In this document: piece by piece, positions 1 through 9,356 of the stretch
How positions within the stretch are numbered: the stretch's first letter is position 1
Layout of the letters: each line of letters opens with the position of its first letter
Assembly (NCBI GenBank): GCA_963749485.1
Contig: CAVVMV010000017.1
Span: forward strand, 1-64,000
DNA length: 64,000 nt
Reading direction: 5' to 3'
Source: JAZGGS01 sp963749485
GTDB taxonomy: Bacteria > Bacteroidota > Ignavibacteria > Ignavibacteriales > Ignavibacteriaceae
Translations under genes and position numbers: made by a program
Notes under the pieces: generated by a model
Told to the model about the DNA's origin: nothing
Databases searched by the model: none
The model's input: only the letters and a program-made list of their open reading frames with translations

Positions 1-2
1 CT

Positions 3-2487
3 TCAATTATTTCCAAATATTTTAACTGGCTTCAAAAAGATGCACCTACTGGTGAAGTAGAACGCTATCCTGAAATTGATGATAATGGGGAAACATCTGT
101 TAAAGGTATTTACATTATTGGCGATCTTACCGGTATCCCACTTCTTAAACTTGCTGCTGAGAGTGGTAAAAAAATTATTAACATAATTCTTAGTGAACAG
201 AATTTTCAAAAACTTAAATCATCAAAAAAAGATGATGAAATTTATGACCTGGTTATAATTGGTGCAGGACCCGCAGGAATAGCGGCAGGAATTGAGGCAG
301 CTAATCAAAAATTGAAATTTACCATTATTGAATCTGCACATAAATTTAATACCATTGTAAATTTCCCTAAAGGTAAACCAATCTTTGCTGAACCAGCGGC
401 TTATCATCAGCAATCTGCTTTAAAAATAAATGATGGTACAAAGGAATCGTTACTGGAGGAATTGGAAAACCAACTGACAGGGATTGATCTTCTTATTGAA
501 GAAGGAGTGATGGTAGACAGGATTGATAATAAGGACGATCATTTTGAGATAATAACAAAGAAGGTAAATTACAAGGCGTTAAAGGTTGTGCTAGCAATTG
601 GTAAATCCGGAAATGCGAGAATGCTCAATGTTCAGGGAGAAAATCTTCCCAAAGTTTATAATCGTCTCTTCGATCCTGCAGATGCAAAAGAACAAGATGT
701 GCTTGTAGTGGGTGGAGGTGATTCTGCGATTGAAACAGCAATTGCAACTGCAGAATATGCTAAATCAGTAACAATATCTTACAGGAAACCCACCTTTGCA
801 AGACCGAAAGAAGGAAACGTTGAAAAATTAAATCAACTTGAAGGCGAGGGAAAATTAAAATTATTAATGGAGACGAATGTAAAAGAAATTAAAGATAACT
901 CCGTTTATATTGTTGATAAAGAAGGTAAGGAAACTGAATTAGATAACACGATGATCTTTACGATGATTGGCAGAGAACTTCCAGTTGATTTCTTTAAACG
1001 CAGTAAAATTAAAATGGAAGGGGAACTTTCATTAACTGCAAAGCTTCAATTTTTACTATTAATACTTGTTGCGGGAATAATTTATTTTGGCAAAAGCAGT
1101 GCTCTTTTTCTACAAAGATATGTTTGGCAAGGTAGATTCTTTTTCTGATGCGTTAGGTTATATTTTTACTGGAGAGTTTTGGGGAAAATTTTTATCTCTC
1201 CCGGGAGTTTTTGTTTCAACATTATTCTCCGATCAAATTAAAATATGGAGTGTTACAAAATATATTAATGCACCAATCGCATATTTATGTTTTGTTAGTG
1301 CAGTTCTGCTGGGCATCTACCTGTTAGTAAAATTCATTAAAGAAAACTATAAAACATTCACGTTTGATTGGAAAACATTTAAGTATTCTTACTTCATCCT
1401 GGTCGCACTTTTTTTTGCAATTGTATTTTTTGGCGGGAGATATTTTGGTGTAAATCTTTTGGGAAAATCGCAATCCTTCTGGTACACGGGTCTATATTCT
1501 CTTACAATCCTCATTTTCGGATTAAGAAGAATTAAAATGAAACCAACAAGTTATATAAAACTGCAAACCTGGAGTTTGATTTTAATCCAGGCGCTACCGC
1601 TTTTCATATTACCTGAGTTTGTTTTTCCTGCTCTTGGTAAAGCCGGACTTCTTGGCGCAAGTGATGGTTTTATTATGTCGCAAATCTTTCCAAAAGAAAG
1701 TTACTGGCGCTCATACGGGTTTATACTTGCCTGGCCGTTAAACTTTAGCAACTTATACAATTCAAATATTACAACTTTCTGGCTGTTATTCAGTTTGTTT
1801 CAAACGTTTGTATTTATTCCGTTCATAGTGTACAAATGGGGTAAGGGTGCTTACTGTGGCTGGATTTGTTCGTGTGGAGCGATGGCAGAAACTTTAGGGG
1901 ATGAATACAGAACACTTGCACCTCACGGACCTAAAGCAAAAAAATGGGAAAACTTCGGGCAATGGGCTTTGGTTTTTGCTTTTGTGATCACAGCGATAAA
2001 ATTGATTTCGGTGTTGTATAACATAGAAATCCCCATCATCAACCAAAGAGTTGGCGATGTAAATGAAGTTTTTCACAAAATTTATTACATTGGAATTGAT
2101 GTAATTTTTGCAGGAGTTTTGGGCGTTGGTGTTTACTTCTTCTTAAGCGGAAGAGTGTGGTGTAGATTTGGCTGCCCCCTTGCGGCGCTTATGCATATTT
2201 ACAATCGCTTTTCTAGATACAGAATTTTTTCCGAGAAGAAGAAATGTATTTCCTGTAACATCTGTACAAAAGTTTGCCATATGGGAATTGATGTTATGAA
2301 CTATGCTAACAAAGGTATCCCGATGAATGATGTTGAATGTGTACGATGCTCGGCGTGTGTGGTTAACTGCCCAACCGAGGTTTTATCTTTTGGTTCTTTG
2401 CCAACCGGAGATACAAATAACAAACTATATAAAGAGTTGGAAATAAATTTAGAAAATAAAGCTGCAAACTGGGAAAGTGGATTGTAA
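3..2487 (+). CDS. Flavoprotein fused to membrane polyferredoxin (5' partial, one frameshift)
   Basis: Frame 3 is open from the left edge, so the N-terminus is missing. The visible protein starts with the end of one nucleotide-binding module (GIYIIGDLTG), then a second Rossmann fold (VIIGAGPAGIAAG, visible residue about 82) and an NAD(P)-binding loop (VVGGGDSAIET, about 235). After a break near 1108 come several membrane segments, NapH/NosR-like motifs (CGWICSCG, CRFGCP) and two 4Fe-4S motifs (CISCNICTKVC, CVRCSACVVNC). Removing one T from the TTTTT run near 1108 joins the halves as one protein. It probably passes electrons between NAD(P)H and a membrane iron-sulfur chain; the partner is not visible. 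Two separate genes are possible but less likely, since the second half has no good start or ribosome site. Confidence 0.7.
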
Positions 2488-2683
2488 AACATAATGTTAT
2501 TATAAGCTTTTAATTTCTGAAAGTGTTAAGTGACACACTTTTATTTCTTACCTTTACTTAGGTTTTGTCTTAAATCCGATAAAATACATTTTAATTAAAT
2601 CCTTATGTTTTCTTAAGGACTAATTAAAATTCTCATTCAAAATTAATTTTATAATAACTGATAATAAAAATGGAGTATCACAA

Positions 2684-3583
2684 ATGAAAATTGGATTTAT
2701 TGGTCTTGGTAAAATGGGCTTTAACATGGTTCATAGATTATTGAATGATAAGCACGAAGTTGTTGTTTGGAACAGGAATATTGACCCTATTAAAGAAATA
2801 GAAAAAATTGGTGCAGTTGGCGGAGAATCTGTAGAAGATCTTGTAAATAAATTGCCCGAAAGAAAAGTGGTTTGGCTAATGGTTCCTTCCGGAAAACCAG
2901 TTGATGAAAATATTGAAGCTCTTGCGAGTCTACTAAAAGAAAACGATATTATTATTGACGGAGGAAACTCATATTGGAAAGAAACGCAACAGCGATCAGA
3001 AAAATTAGCTAAATCCGGAATTCATTATTTAGACTGCGGAACAAGCGGCGGTGTTTGGGGGTTGCAAAACGGCTACTGTTTAATGTATGGCGGAGATAAA
3101 AAAGCAACAGATTACGTTGAACCTGTATTTAAAACTTTAGCACCGGAAAATGGTTACGTTTATTGCGGCCAATCTGGTACAGGTCATTTGGTTAAAATGG
3201 TGCATAACGGTATAGAATACGGAATGATGCAATCTTACGCCGAAGGATTTGAAATTCTTGAGAAGTCTCCTTTCAAAATAAATTTAACTAAAGTTGCAGA
3301 TGCCTGGCAGTATGGAAGCGTTGTAAGAAGCTGGCTGCTGGAACTTGCAGTTAATGCTTTTAAAGATGATCCGAAATTGGAAAAATTAAAAGATTACGTT
3401 CAGGATAGCGGTGAAGGACGATGGACTGTTCAAACAGCTATGGATTTTGATGTGCCGGCTCATGTTATAACCACATCTTTATTTACAAGATTTCAATCAA
3501 GACAGGAAGAATCTTTTGCGATGAAGGTTCTTGCTGCATTACGAAACCAGTTCGGCGGTCATGCTGTTAAAACAAAAAAATGA
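2684..3583 (+). CDS. gnd: 6-phosphogluconate dehydrogenase, short form
   Basis: Oxidatively decarboxylates 6-phosphogluconate to ribulose 5-phosphate in the cytoplasm. The 299 residues open with a Rossmann motif (GFIGLGKMG), then the substrate motif DCGTSGGVWG and the catalytic region GHLVKMVHNGIEYGMM with the expected Lys and Asn. It belongs to the about 300-residue GndA/YqeC-like class rather than the about 470-residue enterobacterial class. A GGAG sequence lies about 10 bases before the ATG. zwf begins 7 bases after the stop and pgl follows, so the three enzymes of the oxidative pentose phosphate branch form one operon. The frame is intact. Confidence 0.93.
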   Translation: MKIGFIGLGKMGFNMVHRLLNDKHEVVVWNRNIDPIKEIEKIGAVGGESVEDLVNKLPERKVVWLMVPSGKPVDENIEALASLLKENDIIIDGGNSYWKETQQRSEKLAKSGIHYLDCGTSGGVWGLQNGYCLMYGGDKKATDYVEPVFKTLAPENGYVYCGQSGTGHLVKMVHNGIEYGMMQSYAEGFEILEKSPFKINLTKVADAWQYGSVVRSWLLELAVNAFKDDPKLEKLKDYVQDSGEGRWTVQTAMDFDVPAHVITTSLFTRFQSRQEESFAMKVLAALRNQFGGHAVKTKK

Positions 3584-3590
3584 AAATGAT

Positions 3591-5111
3591 ATGAACAAAC
3601 CTGAAAATCAAATACTTGTAATTTTTGGCGCATCGGGAGATCTGACGAAGCGTAAGCTAATACCTGCACTTTATTCTCTGGAGGTTCAAAATCTTCTGCC
3701 GGAAAAATTTGCAATCGTTGGTACAGGTAGAACAGATTTTAGTGATGATAAGTTTCGTGGATCTTTGCACGAAGGACTAAAATTATTCTCTTCCGAACAG
3801 GATAAAAGTAAGATTGAAAAATTCTTAGAGAAAATCTTTTACCAATACAATGATGCAAAGGATGCTACTACCTACAAAGGTTTATACACAAAAATTTCTG
3901 ATATTAGAAATAAACTAAGTATTAACGGGAATACCGTGTTTTATCTTTCAACGCCTCCAAGTCTATACGAAGTAATACCACGAAATCTTGCACAGCAAGA
4001 TCTAAATAAAGAACAAGACGGCTGGAAAAGAGTAATAATTGAAAAACCTTTTGGTTACGATCTTGAAAGTGCAATGGATTTGAATTCAAAACTAAAGAAT
4101 GATTGGAGTGAAGAACAGATTTACCGGATAGATCATTACCTGGGTAAGGAAACAGTTCAGAACATACTGGTAACAAGATTTTCCAATGGGATTTTCGAAC
4201 CTTTGTGGAACAGAAACTATATCCATCATGTTGAAATAACTTCTGCAGAAAGTATTGGAGTTGAAAAACGCGGAGGTTACTACGAAAGTTCTGGTGCTTT
4301 GAGGGATATGATTCAGAATCATTTATTACAGTTGGTCGGGCTCATCGCAATGGAACCACCCTCATCGCAAGATTCAAATTCAATCAGGAATGAAACCGTA
4401 AAAGTTTTTCAATCGCTCCGACCAATTTCTGAAAAAGAAGATATCAGTTCTGCTATCCGCGGACAATATCTAGCTTCTACTATTAAAGGTGAAAAGGTAA
4501 AAGGTTACCGTGAGGAAGAAGGTGTTGATCCAAATTCAAAAACTGAAACTTACGCAGCTTTAAAATTTTATATTGATAATTGGAGATGGGGCGGCGTTCC
4601 GTTTTATATTCGTACTGGAAAACGTTTGCCAACGCGGGTAACAGAAGCAGTAATTCACTTCAAACCAACTCCGCATTTTCTTTTTTCACGGAAGGAATTG
4701 TGTGATTCATGTAATCAGTTGGTTATAAGGATTCAACCAGACGAGGGAATATTATTAAAGTTCGGAATGAAAACACCCGGTGCAGGTTTTGAAGTGGAAA
4801 ATGTAAATATGGATTTTCATTATTCGGATTTATCTAATAAAAGTATTCCGGCTGCTTATGAAAGATTGCTATACGATTGCATGATAGGAGATTCTACTTT
4901 ATATGCAAGAGGCGATGCAGTTATGGCAGCGTGGAAATTTTTAAGTCCGGTATTGAAAGCTTGGAAAAATGATTCCACCGTTCCGGTTTACGGTTACCCT
5001 TCAGGAACATGGGGACCGGAAAAGGCTGATGATCTTATTGAAGAACACGATATGACGTGGCGCTATCCGTGTAAAAACCTGGCTGATGACGGCATTTATT
5101 GTGAGTTATAA
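3591..5111 (+). CDS. zwf: Glucose-6-phosphate 1-dehydrogenase
   Basis: First enzyme of the oxidative pentose phosphate branch: glucose 6-phosphate to 6-phosphogluconolactone with reduction of NAD(P). The 506-residue protein has the nucleotide-binding motif GASGDLTKRKL near residue 11 and the active-site block RIDHYLGKE near residue 179, both standard for the family, and a normal length. I chose the ATG at 3591, because the open frame from 3531 only adds residues overlapping gnd. The gene lies 7 bases after gnd, and pgl starts 2 bases after its stop, so the three are probably cotranscribed. Confidence 0.95.
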   Translation: MNKPENQILVIFGASGDLTKRKLIPALYSLEVQNLLPEKFAIVGTGRTDFSDDKFRGSLHEGLKLFSSEQDKSKIEKFLEKIFYQYNDAKDATTYKGLYTKISDIRNKLSINGNTVFYLSTPPSLYEVIPRNLAQQDLNKEQDGWKRVIIEKPFGYDLESAMDLNSKLKNDWSEEQIYRIDHYLGKETVQNILVTRFSNGIFEPLWNRNYIHHVEITSAESIGVEKRGGYYESSGALRDMIQNHLLQLVGLIAMEPPSSQDSNSIRNETVKVFQSLRPISEKEDISSAIRGQYLASTIKGEKVKGYREEEGVDPNSKTETYAALKFYIDNWRWGGVPFYIRTGKRLPTRVTEAVIHFKPTPHFLFSRKELCDSCNQLVIRIQPDEGILLKFGMKTPGAGFEVENVNMDFHYSDLSNKSIPAAYERLLYDCMIGDSTLYARGDAVMAAWKFLSPVLKAWKNDSTVPVYGYPSGTWGPEKADDLIEEHDMTWRYPCKNLADDGIYCEL

Positions 5112-5113
5112 TA

Positions 5114-5863
5114 GTGAACAAATCAGTTAAAATATTTCCAACAGTAGAAAGCCTATCGCTATACTTTGCTCAAACACTAGCAGAGTATGTTAGTAAAACT
5201 CCAGAAGATCGCTTTTTTTCGTTAGCATTATCAGGCGGATCAACACCAAAAGTTATTTTTGAATTTATTACTTCGAATTTCAAAAACAAAATTAATTGGA
5301 GTAAGGTAATAATATTTTGGGGAGATGAAAGATGTGTTTCACCCGAAAGTGATGAAAGTAATTATAAGATGGCGAGCGATAGTTTATTGAAACACATTTC
5401 AATTCCTGTTGCAAATATATTCAGAATAAAAGGTGAAGAAGACCCTGTAACTGAAGCAAAACGATATTCTGAAATTGTAAGTAAGCTTATTCCTTCAGTA
5501 AATGGTAATCCTCAATTTGATCTGATTATGCTTGGACTCGGAGAAGACGGACATACGGCCTCTATATTTCCAAATAATATTCATCTGTTTGATTCTAAAA
5601 ATCTTTTTGAAATAAGTGAATATCCCGATACAAAACAAAAAAGAATTACCGCTACAGGGAAAATTATCAACAATTCAAGAGTAGTTTCGTTTCTTGTAAC
5701 AGGTAAGAATAAATCAGAAAAAGTTTACCAGATATTAGAGAAAAAGAGCAAATGGAAATTATATCCTGCCTCTCTGGTTGATCCTAAAGAAGGTGAGTTG
5801 ATCTGGCTATTAGATAATCTTTCGGCAGAACAGTTAAGGGGTGGAGAAACAAATGCAAAATAA
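5114..5863 (+). CDS. pgl: 6-phosphogluconolactonase (DevB/NagB-like)
   Basis: Hydrolyses 6-phosphogluconolactone, the step between Zwf and Gnd. The 249-residue protein carries the sugar-phosphate isomerase-like loop LALSGGSTPK near residue 37 and the conserved GLGEDGHTASIFP near residue 140, typical of the DevB family. The start is GTG at 5114, two bases after the zwf stop, which implies translational coupling. The 3' end overlaps the start of a broken glucokinase reading frame. Confidence 0.93.
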   Translation: MNKSVKIFPTVESLSLYFAQTLAEYVSKTPEDRFFSLALSGGSTPKVIFEFITSNFKNKINWSKVIIFWGDERCVSPESDESNYKMASDSLLKHISIPVANIFRIKGEEDPVTEAKRYSEIVSKLIPSVNGNPQFDLIMLGLGEDGHTASIFPNNIHLFDSKNLFEISEYPDTKQKRITATGKIINNSRVVSFLVTGKNKSEKVYQILEKKSKWKLYPASLVDPKEGELIWLLDNLSAEQLRGGETNAK

Positions 5864-5955
5864 TAACATAATACTTGCTGGATGATGTTGGAGGTACAAA
5901 AACTCTTTTAGCTTTATTTGAAGCCAAAATAGCAAAATGGGGAAGCGGGTTGTAA
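5853..5955 (+). pseudogene. glk: Glucokinase N-terminal stub
   Basis: The ATG at 5853 overlaps the end of pgl. It encodes the start of a glucokinase: an ILAG segment and then, after a one-base break near 5881, DVGGTKTLLALFE, the phosphate-binding motif of the Glk/ROK kinases. About 10 codons later the frame ends in KWGSGL and a stop. A whole glucokinase has about 300 residues, so nearly the entire enzyme is missing. This is not a simple sequencing error: either a real internal deletion or a collapsed assembly. Its place in a glucose 6-phosphate operon fits a former or misassembled glk. Confidence 0.6.
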
Positions 5956-6034
5956 GAATTCGTTTAGCTCACATTTTATTTCTAAATTTGACTCATTATC
6001 TAAATATCAACAAATTCAACAAAGAAAAAGTTAA

Positions 6035-7705
6035 ATGATAATTGTACTTAACAATTATGTGGAAGTAGTCAAAAAAGCTATTTCTAAAATTGAATCTGAA
6101 AATATTATCGAACGAATTTGGAAGAAAGATCATACAGTTTGGCGAAATGATCGCACAGAAATTTCTAACAGGTTAGGATGGCTCGATTGCATTGATGTTA
6201 CCCGCAAATCATTTAATGAAATTAATTTGTTTGTTAATGAAGTTAGATCTGAAGGATTTACGCACGCTTTGCTTATGGGAATGGGCGGCTCATCTCTTGC
6301 GCCGGAAGTTTTCAGGTTAACCTTTGGAGTAAAGGAAGGATATTTAGATCTATCAGTTTTAGATAGCACTCATCCCGAAGCTGTAAAGGAGTTTAGCAAT
6401 AAACTTGATGTTGAAAAAACTTTGTTCATTGTTTCTACAAAATCAGGTGGAACAATAGAAACAATTTCGTTTATGAAATACTTCTACACAGAAGCAGTTA
6501 AAAAACTTGGGAAGGAAAAAACTGGAAGTCACTTTGTTGCAATTACTGATCCGGGCAGCGGATTAGAAACGATGGCGAAAGATTTAAACTTCAGGAAAAT
6601 ATTTTTAAATGATCCAGATATTGGAGGAAGATTCTCTGCACTCTCACTGTTCGGGGCCGTACCTGCTGCATTAGTTGGAGTTGACCTGGATGAATTTTTT
6701 GAAAAGGCAGAAAAAATGGTTAATGAATGCAGACTGGCAGATGTTTCCAAAAACAGCGGGGCAATGCTTGGTGCAATAATTGGAACTCTTGCAAATGAAG
6801 GAGTTGATAAATTAACAATCCTTAGTTCATCACAATTAAGATATTTTGGAGCATGGCTGGAGCAATTAATAGCAGAAAGCACAGGCAAAGATGGTAAGGG
6901 AATTTTACCTGTTGATCTTGAACCAATCAGTTCAATTGAAAATTTTTCCCGCGATAGAGTTTTTGTTCAACTTAAACTAGAAGGGGATACTTCCAACGAT
7001 GAAATTATTAACGCAATTAAAGAAAAAGATTTTCCCTTTATTGAAATAACTTTAAATGATGTTTATGATCTTGCAGGTGAGTTTTTTCGCTGGGAGTTTG
7101 CAACTGCAATAGCTGGAAATGTTTTAGCTGTTCAGCCATTCGATCAGCCAAATGTGGAAAGTGCAAAAGTTGCCGCAAAAGAGATGATGAAGGAATACCA
7201 GCAAAATGGTGAACTTCCAAAGTTATTACCTTCACTTGAAATGGATAATGTAAAAGCCTTTGGTAATCTGCAATCAAAAAATATTTCTGAGGCAATAAAC
7301 ACGTTTGTTGCCCTTGCAGAAAAGGGAAAAAGTTATATTTCAATCCAGGCCTATTTAAAACCGACTGAAAAAACATGGGAAGCGCTTCAAATTCTTCGTT
7401 CGAAAGTTCTGTCTAAATACAAAGTTGCAACAACACTCGGTTATGGTCCGAGATTTCTTCATTCAACCGGGCAGTTGCACAAGGGTGATGGAGGAAACGG
7501 TTTATTTATTCAAATCGTTGATCTTAGTTCAGAAGATCTTCCTATTCCGTTAAGTGCAGGTGATGTAAAATCTGAAATTACTTTTGGAACTCTTATAAAT
7601 GCACAATCTCTTGGGGATCGGCAGGCATTGCTTGATAGCCGGAGAAAAGTACTAAGATTGGAGCTTTTCGGAAATGTTACCGAATCAATCCTGAATCTAA
7701 TTTGA
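6035..7705 (+). CDS. pgi: Glucose-6-phosphate isomerase (Tal-Pgi type)
   Basis: Interconverts glucose 6-phosphate and fructose 6-phosphate. The 556-residue protein has two SIS-type sugar isomerase modules; the first shows GMGGSSLAPEVFR near residue 80 and the phosphate loop VSTKSGGTIETISFMKY near residue 133. The sequence resembles the isomerase half of bifunctional transaldolase/PGI proteins rather than ordinary Pgi, but no transaldolase domain precedes it. It stands alone after the pgl/glk stub and completes a glucose 6-phosphate branch-point cluster. The ATG at 6035 follows an AAAGAAAAAG stretch. Confidence 0.87.
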   Translation: MIIVLNNYVEVVKKAISKIESENIIERIWKKDHTVWRNDRTEISNRLGWLDCIDVTRKSFNEINLFVNEVRSEGFTHALLMGMGGSSLAPEVFRLTFGVKEGYLDLSVLDSTHPEAVKEFSNKLDVEKTLFIVSTKSGGTIETISFMKYFYTEAVKKLGKEKTGSHFVAITDPGSGLETMAKDLNFRKIFLNDPDIGGRFSALSLFGAVPAALVGVDLDEFFEKAEKMVNECRLADVSKNSGAMLGAIIGTLANEGVDKLTILSSSQLRYFGAWLEQLIAESTGKDGKGILPVDLEPISSIENFSRDRVFVQLKLEGDTSNDEIINAIKEKDFPFIEITLNDVYDLAGEFFRWEFATAIAGNVLAVQPFDQPNVESAKVAAKEMMKEYQQNGELPKLLPSLEMDNVKAFGNLQSKNISEAINTFVALAEKGKSYISIQAYLKPTEKTWEALQILRSKVLSKYKVATTLGYGPRFLHSTGQLHKGDGGNGLFIQIVDLSSEDLPIPLSAGDVKSEITFGTLINAQSLGDRQALLDSRRKVLRLELFGNVTESILNLI

Positions 7706-7756
7706 TAACAATTGTGTCGCAACTAGTTTAATTTATTAATTTTTTTCACAGATGAC

Positions 7757-7785
7757 TTGACAAACAATTTATTCTATCGTATATT
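7757..7785 (+). promoter_or_regulatory. Sigma-70-like promoter of the ars operon
   Basis: A perfect TTGACA (7757-7762) is followed by 17 bases and TATATT (7780-7785). The spacing is ideal and the site lies 26 bases before the arsR start. The -10 box is buried in an inverted repeat, so a bound repressor would block it. Confidence 0.75.
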
Positions 7786-7791
7786 TACGAT
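7776..7791. promoter_or_regulatory. Probable ArsR operator
   Basis: Perfect inverted repeat ATCGTA-TATT-TACGAT overlapping the -10 box of the arsR promoter. ArsR/SmtB repressors bind such imperfect or perfect 12-2-12-like dyads over their own promoters, so autorepression relieved by arsenite is the likely logic. Position and symmetry are seen; binding is inferred. Confidence 0.65.
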
Positions 7792-7810
7792 GAACGATAA
7801 AGGAAATTAA

Positions 7811-8129
7811 ATGGCTAAAGCAAAAACAGCAGAATTCAGTGAAATTGAGATTGAAATTGCAGAAATTGCAAAAGCACTTTCTCACCCAGCAAGGATTAAA
7901 ATACTTAAAGATCCTTTACGATTTGAATTCTTGTATGGTTGGAAGTATCGTTGATCTCCTCCCGCTATCTCAATCCACTGTATCGCAGCATCTTAAAGAA
8001 TTAAAAAGGGTAGGGCTTATCCAGGGAGAAATTGAAGGACCGAAGATTTGTTATTGTATAAATCCCAAAGTGATGGAAAAAGTAAGAAATGAATTCAATA
8101 AATTATTTTCACAAGTATGTAACTGTTAA
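7811..8129 (+). CDS. arsR: ArsR-family repressor (one frameshift)
   Basis: Winged-helix metalloid sensor expected to repress this operon until arsenite binds. From ATG 7811 the frame gives ALSHPARIKIL, then breaks near 7908; one base less in CTTAAAGATC restores KILYDLNSCMVGSIVDLLPLSQ. The recognition helix LSQSTVSQHLKELK is clear. The protein ends CNC, and another Cys lies in the NSCMVG segment after helix 3; such cysteines could bind As(III), though the exact ligand set is inferred. About 105 residues, normal for the family. The frame from 7839 is an alternate-frame shadow over its first third. arsM follows. Confidence 0.85.
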
Positions 8130-8154
8130 AGAAAGGAAATTATCATGCCCACAA

Positions 8155-8955
8155 ATGAATGAAATAAAACAAGTAGTAAAAGAAAAATACGGGGAGATAG
8201 CAGAAAGTAATTCTTCATGCTGCGGTCCAACTTCGTGCTGCGGAACGAACAACAAGGTAATAGATTATTCAATTATGCAGGATGATTATACAGGGCTGGA
8301 CGGTTATGTTGCTGATGCCGATCTCGGTCTGGGATGCGGTCTTCCTACCGAGTTTGCAGGAATAAAGAAAGGTGATACTGTTGTTGATCTTGGCGCAGGT
8401 GCGGGAAATGATGTGTTTGTTGCCAGAGCTTTAACTGGTGAAGAAGGAAAAGTAATTGGGATTGATATGACCGAGGAGATGATAAGAAAAGCAAATATAA
8501 ATAAAGAGAAACTTGGTTATAAAAATGTTGATTTCCGATTAGGCGAAATTGAAAATATGCCGATTGATACTGATACTGCTGATGTTATTGTTAGTAATTG
8601 TGTGCTCAATCTTGTACCGAATAAATTAAAAGCTTTTACGGAGATGTACCGTATAACAAAACCTGGCGGGCATTTTTGTGTTTCCGATATAGTTCTAAAA
8701 GGTGAACTGCCGGCGCAGCTGAAAAAATCTGCAGAGATGTATGCTGGCTGCGTTTCGGGAGCTGTTCAGCAGGATGAGTATTTGGGAATTATTGAGCAGG
8801 CAGGATTTAAAGATGTTGAAATTAAAAAGACAAAAGTGATTGAACTGCCTGATAGTATTCTTGAAGATTATCTTAGTAGTGAAGCGATGAAAACTTACAA
8901 AGAAAGTAAGATCGGAATTTTTAGTATTACAGTTGTTGGATATAAAAGTAATTAG
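8155..8955 (+). CDS. arsM: Arsenite S-adenosylmethionine methyltransferase
   Basis: Methylates As(III) using S-adenosylmethionine. About 266 residues with the SAM motif VVDLGAGAGND near residue 75 and the cysteines used for arsenic: a Cys in GLGCGLPTEFA, one in SNCVLNL and one in AGCVSGA, matching the three-thiol site of ArsM proteins. The N-terminus adds paired cysteines (SSCCGPTSCCG). The start is uncertain: ATG 8155 gives the open frame, but ATG 8145 has the better ribosome site (AAGGAA 7 bases upstream) and runs into a stop after 5 codons; a 4-base duplication of AATG/TGAA there would explain this. Confidence 0.92.
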   Translation: MNEIKQVVKEKYGEIAESNSSCCGPTSCCGTNNKVIDYSIMQDDYTGLDGYVADADLGLGCGLPTEFAGIKKGDTVVDLGAGAGNDVFVARALTGEEGKVIGIDMTEEMIRKANINKEKLGYKNVDFRLGEIENMPIDTDTADVIVSNCVLNLVPNKLKAFTEMYRITKPGGHFCVSDIVLKGELPAQLKKSAEMYAGCVSGAVQQDEYLGIIEQAGFKDVEIKKTKVIELPDSILEDYLSSEAMKTYKESKIGIFSITVVGYKSN

Positions 8956-9031
8956 TAATTAGCAATTATCAATTAAAAATAAACAATATTTGAAGCTCAG
9001 CGTTCGATGTTCGATGTTCGGATATTTGTTT
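8953..9031. repeat. Stacked short simple repeats after arsM
   Basis: AT-rich near-repeats of AGTAATTAG and CAATTA type (8953-8980) are followed by GTTCGAT-GTTCGAT-GTTCGG (about 9002-9020). No reading frame or RNA fold is evident. They lie immediately before the hairpin that opens the GIY-YIG element. Confidence 0.5.
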
Positions 9032-9041
9032 GAAAAGAATT

Positions 9042-9069
9042 GTCATTCCCGTGAAAACGGGAATCTATG
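9042..9069. repeat. Left hairpin of the GIY-YIG element
   Basis: GTCATTCCCG-TGAAAA-CGGGAATC: a 7-bp stem (9045-9051 with 9058-9064) ending 7 bases before the nuclease start. It is the inverted partner of the hairpin at 9357-9384. The stem differs at one base pair in a compensating way (T-A here, A-T there), which argues for conserved structure. Confidence 0.75.
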
Positions 9070-9075
9070 TAACAA

Positions 9076-9355
9076 ATGAATCAATATTATATTTATATCC
9101 TTGCAAGCAAGAGAAAAGGAACTCTCTATATTGGTATCACTAATAATCTTCTGAGGAGAGTTTATGAACATAAAGAAGGACTTATTGAAGGTTTTACAAA
9201 AAAGTATAATGTGAAGAATTTAGTTTATTATGAAGTACACAGCAGTATTTATGAAGCCATTAAAAGAGAAAAAGTGGTTAAGAAAATGGAAAATTGAATT
9301 GATAGAAAAAACCAATCCTAAATGGAAGGATTTATCTAATAATTTTACCAAGTAG
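9076..9355 (+). CDS. Small GIY-YIG endonuclease (one frameshift)
   Basis: A single-domain GIY-YIG/URI nuclease of about 92 residues. The N-terminus YYIYILASKRKGTLYIGITNNL holds the two tyrosine motifs and LLRRVYEHK the catalytic Arg region. After REK the frame breaks near 9275; removing one A from a five-A run restores REKWLRKWKIELIEKTNP and an end at 9355, the usual family C-terminus. It sits between arsM and arsC with a hairpin on each side and has no recognisable ribosome site. The family is often annotated as a hypothetical excision-repair-like nuclease. Here the setting suggests a self-spreading or repeat-spreading element. The cellular role is unknown. Confidence 0.85.
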
Positions 9356-9356
9356 T

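Noticed and set aside
1080..1140. Programmed frameshift in the polyferredoxin fusion
   Set aside because: No slippery heptamer with a downstream structure is evident, and the same kind of one-base T-run change occurs all over the window.
9000..9022. GTTCGAT words resembling a tRNA T-loop
   Set aside because: They are a short tandem repeat with no acceptor or anticodon stem around them.
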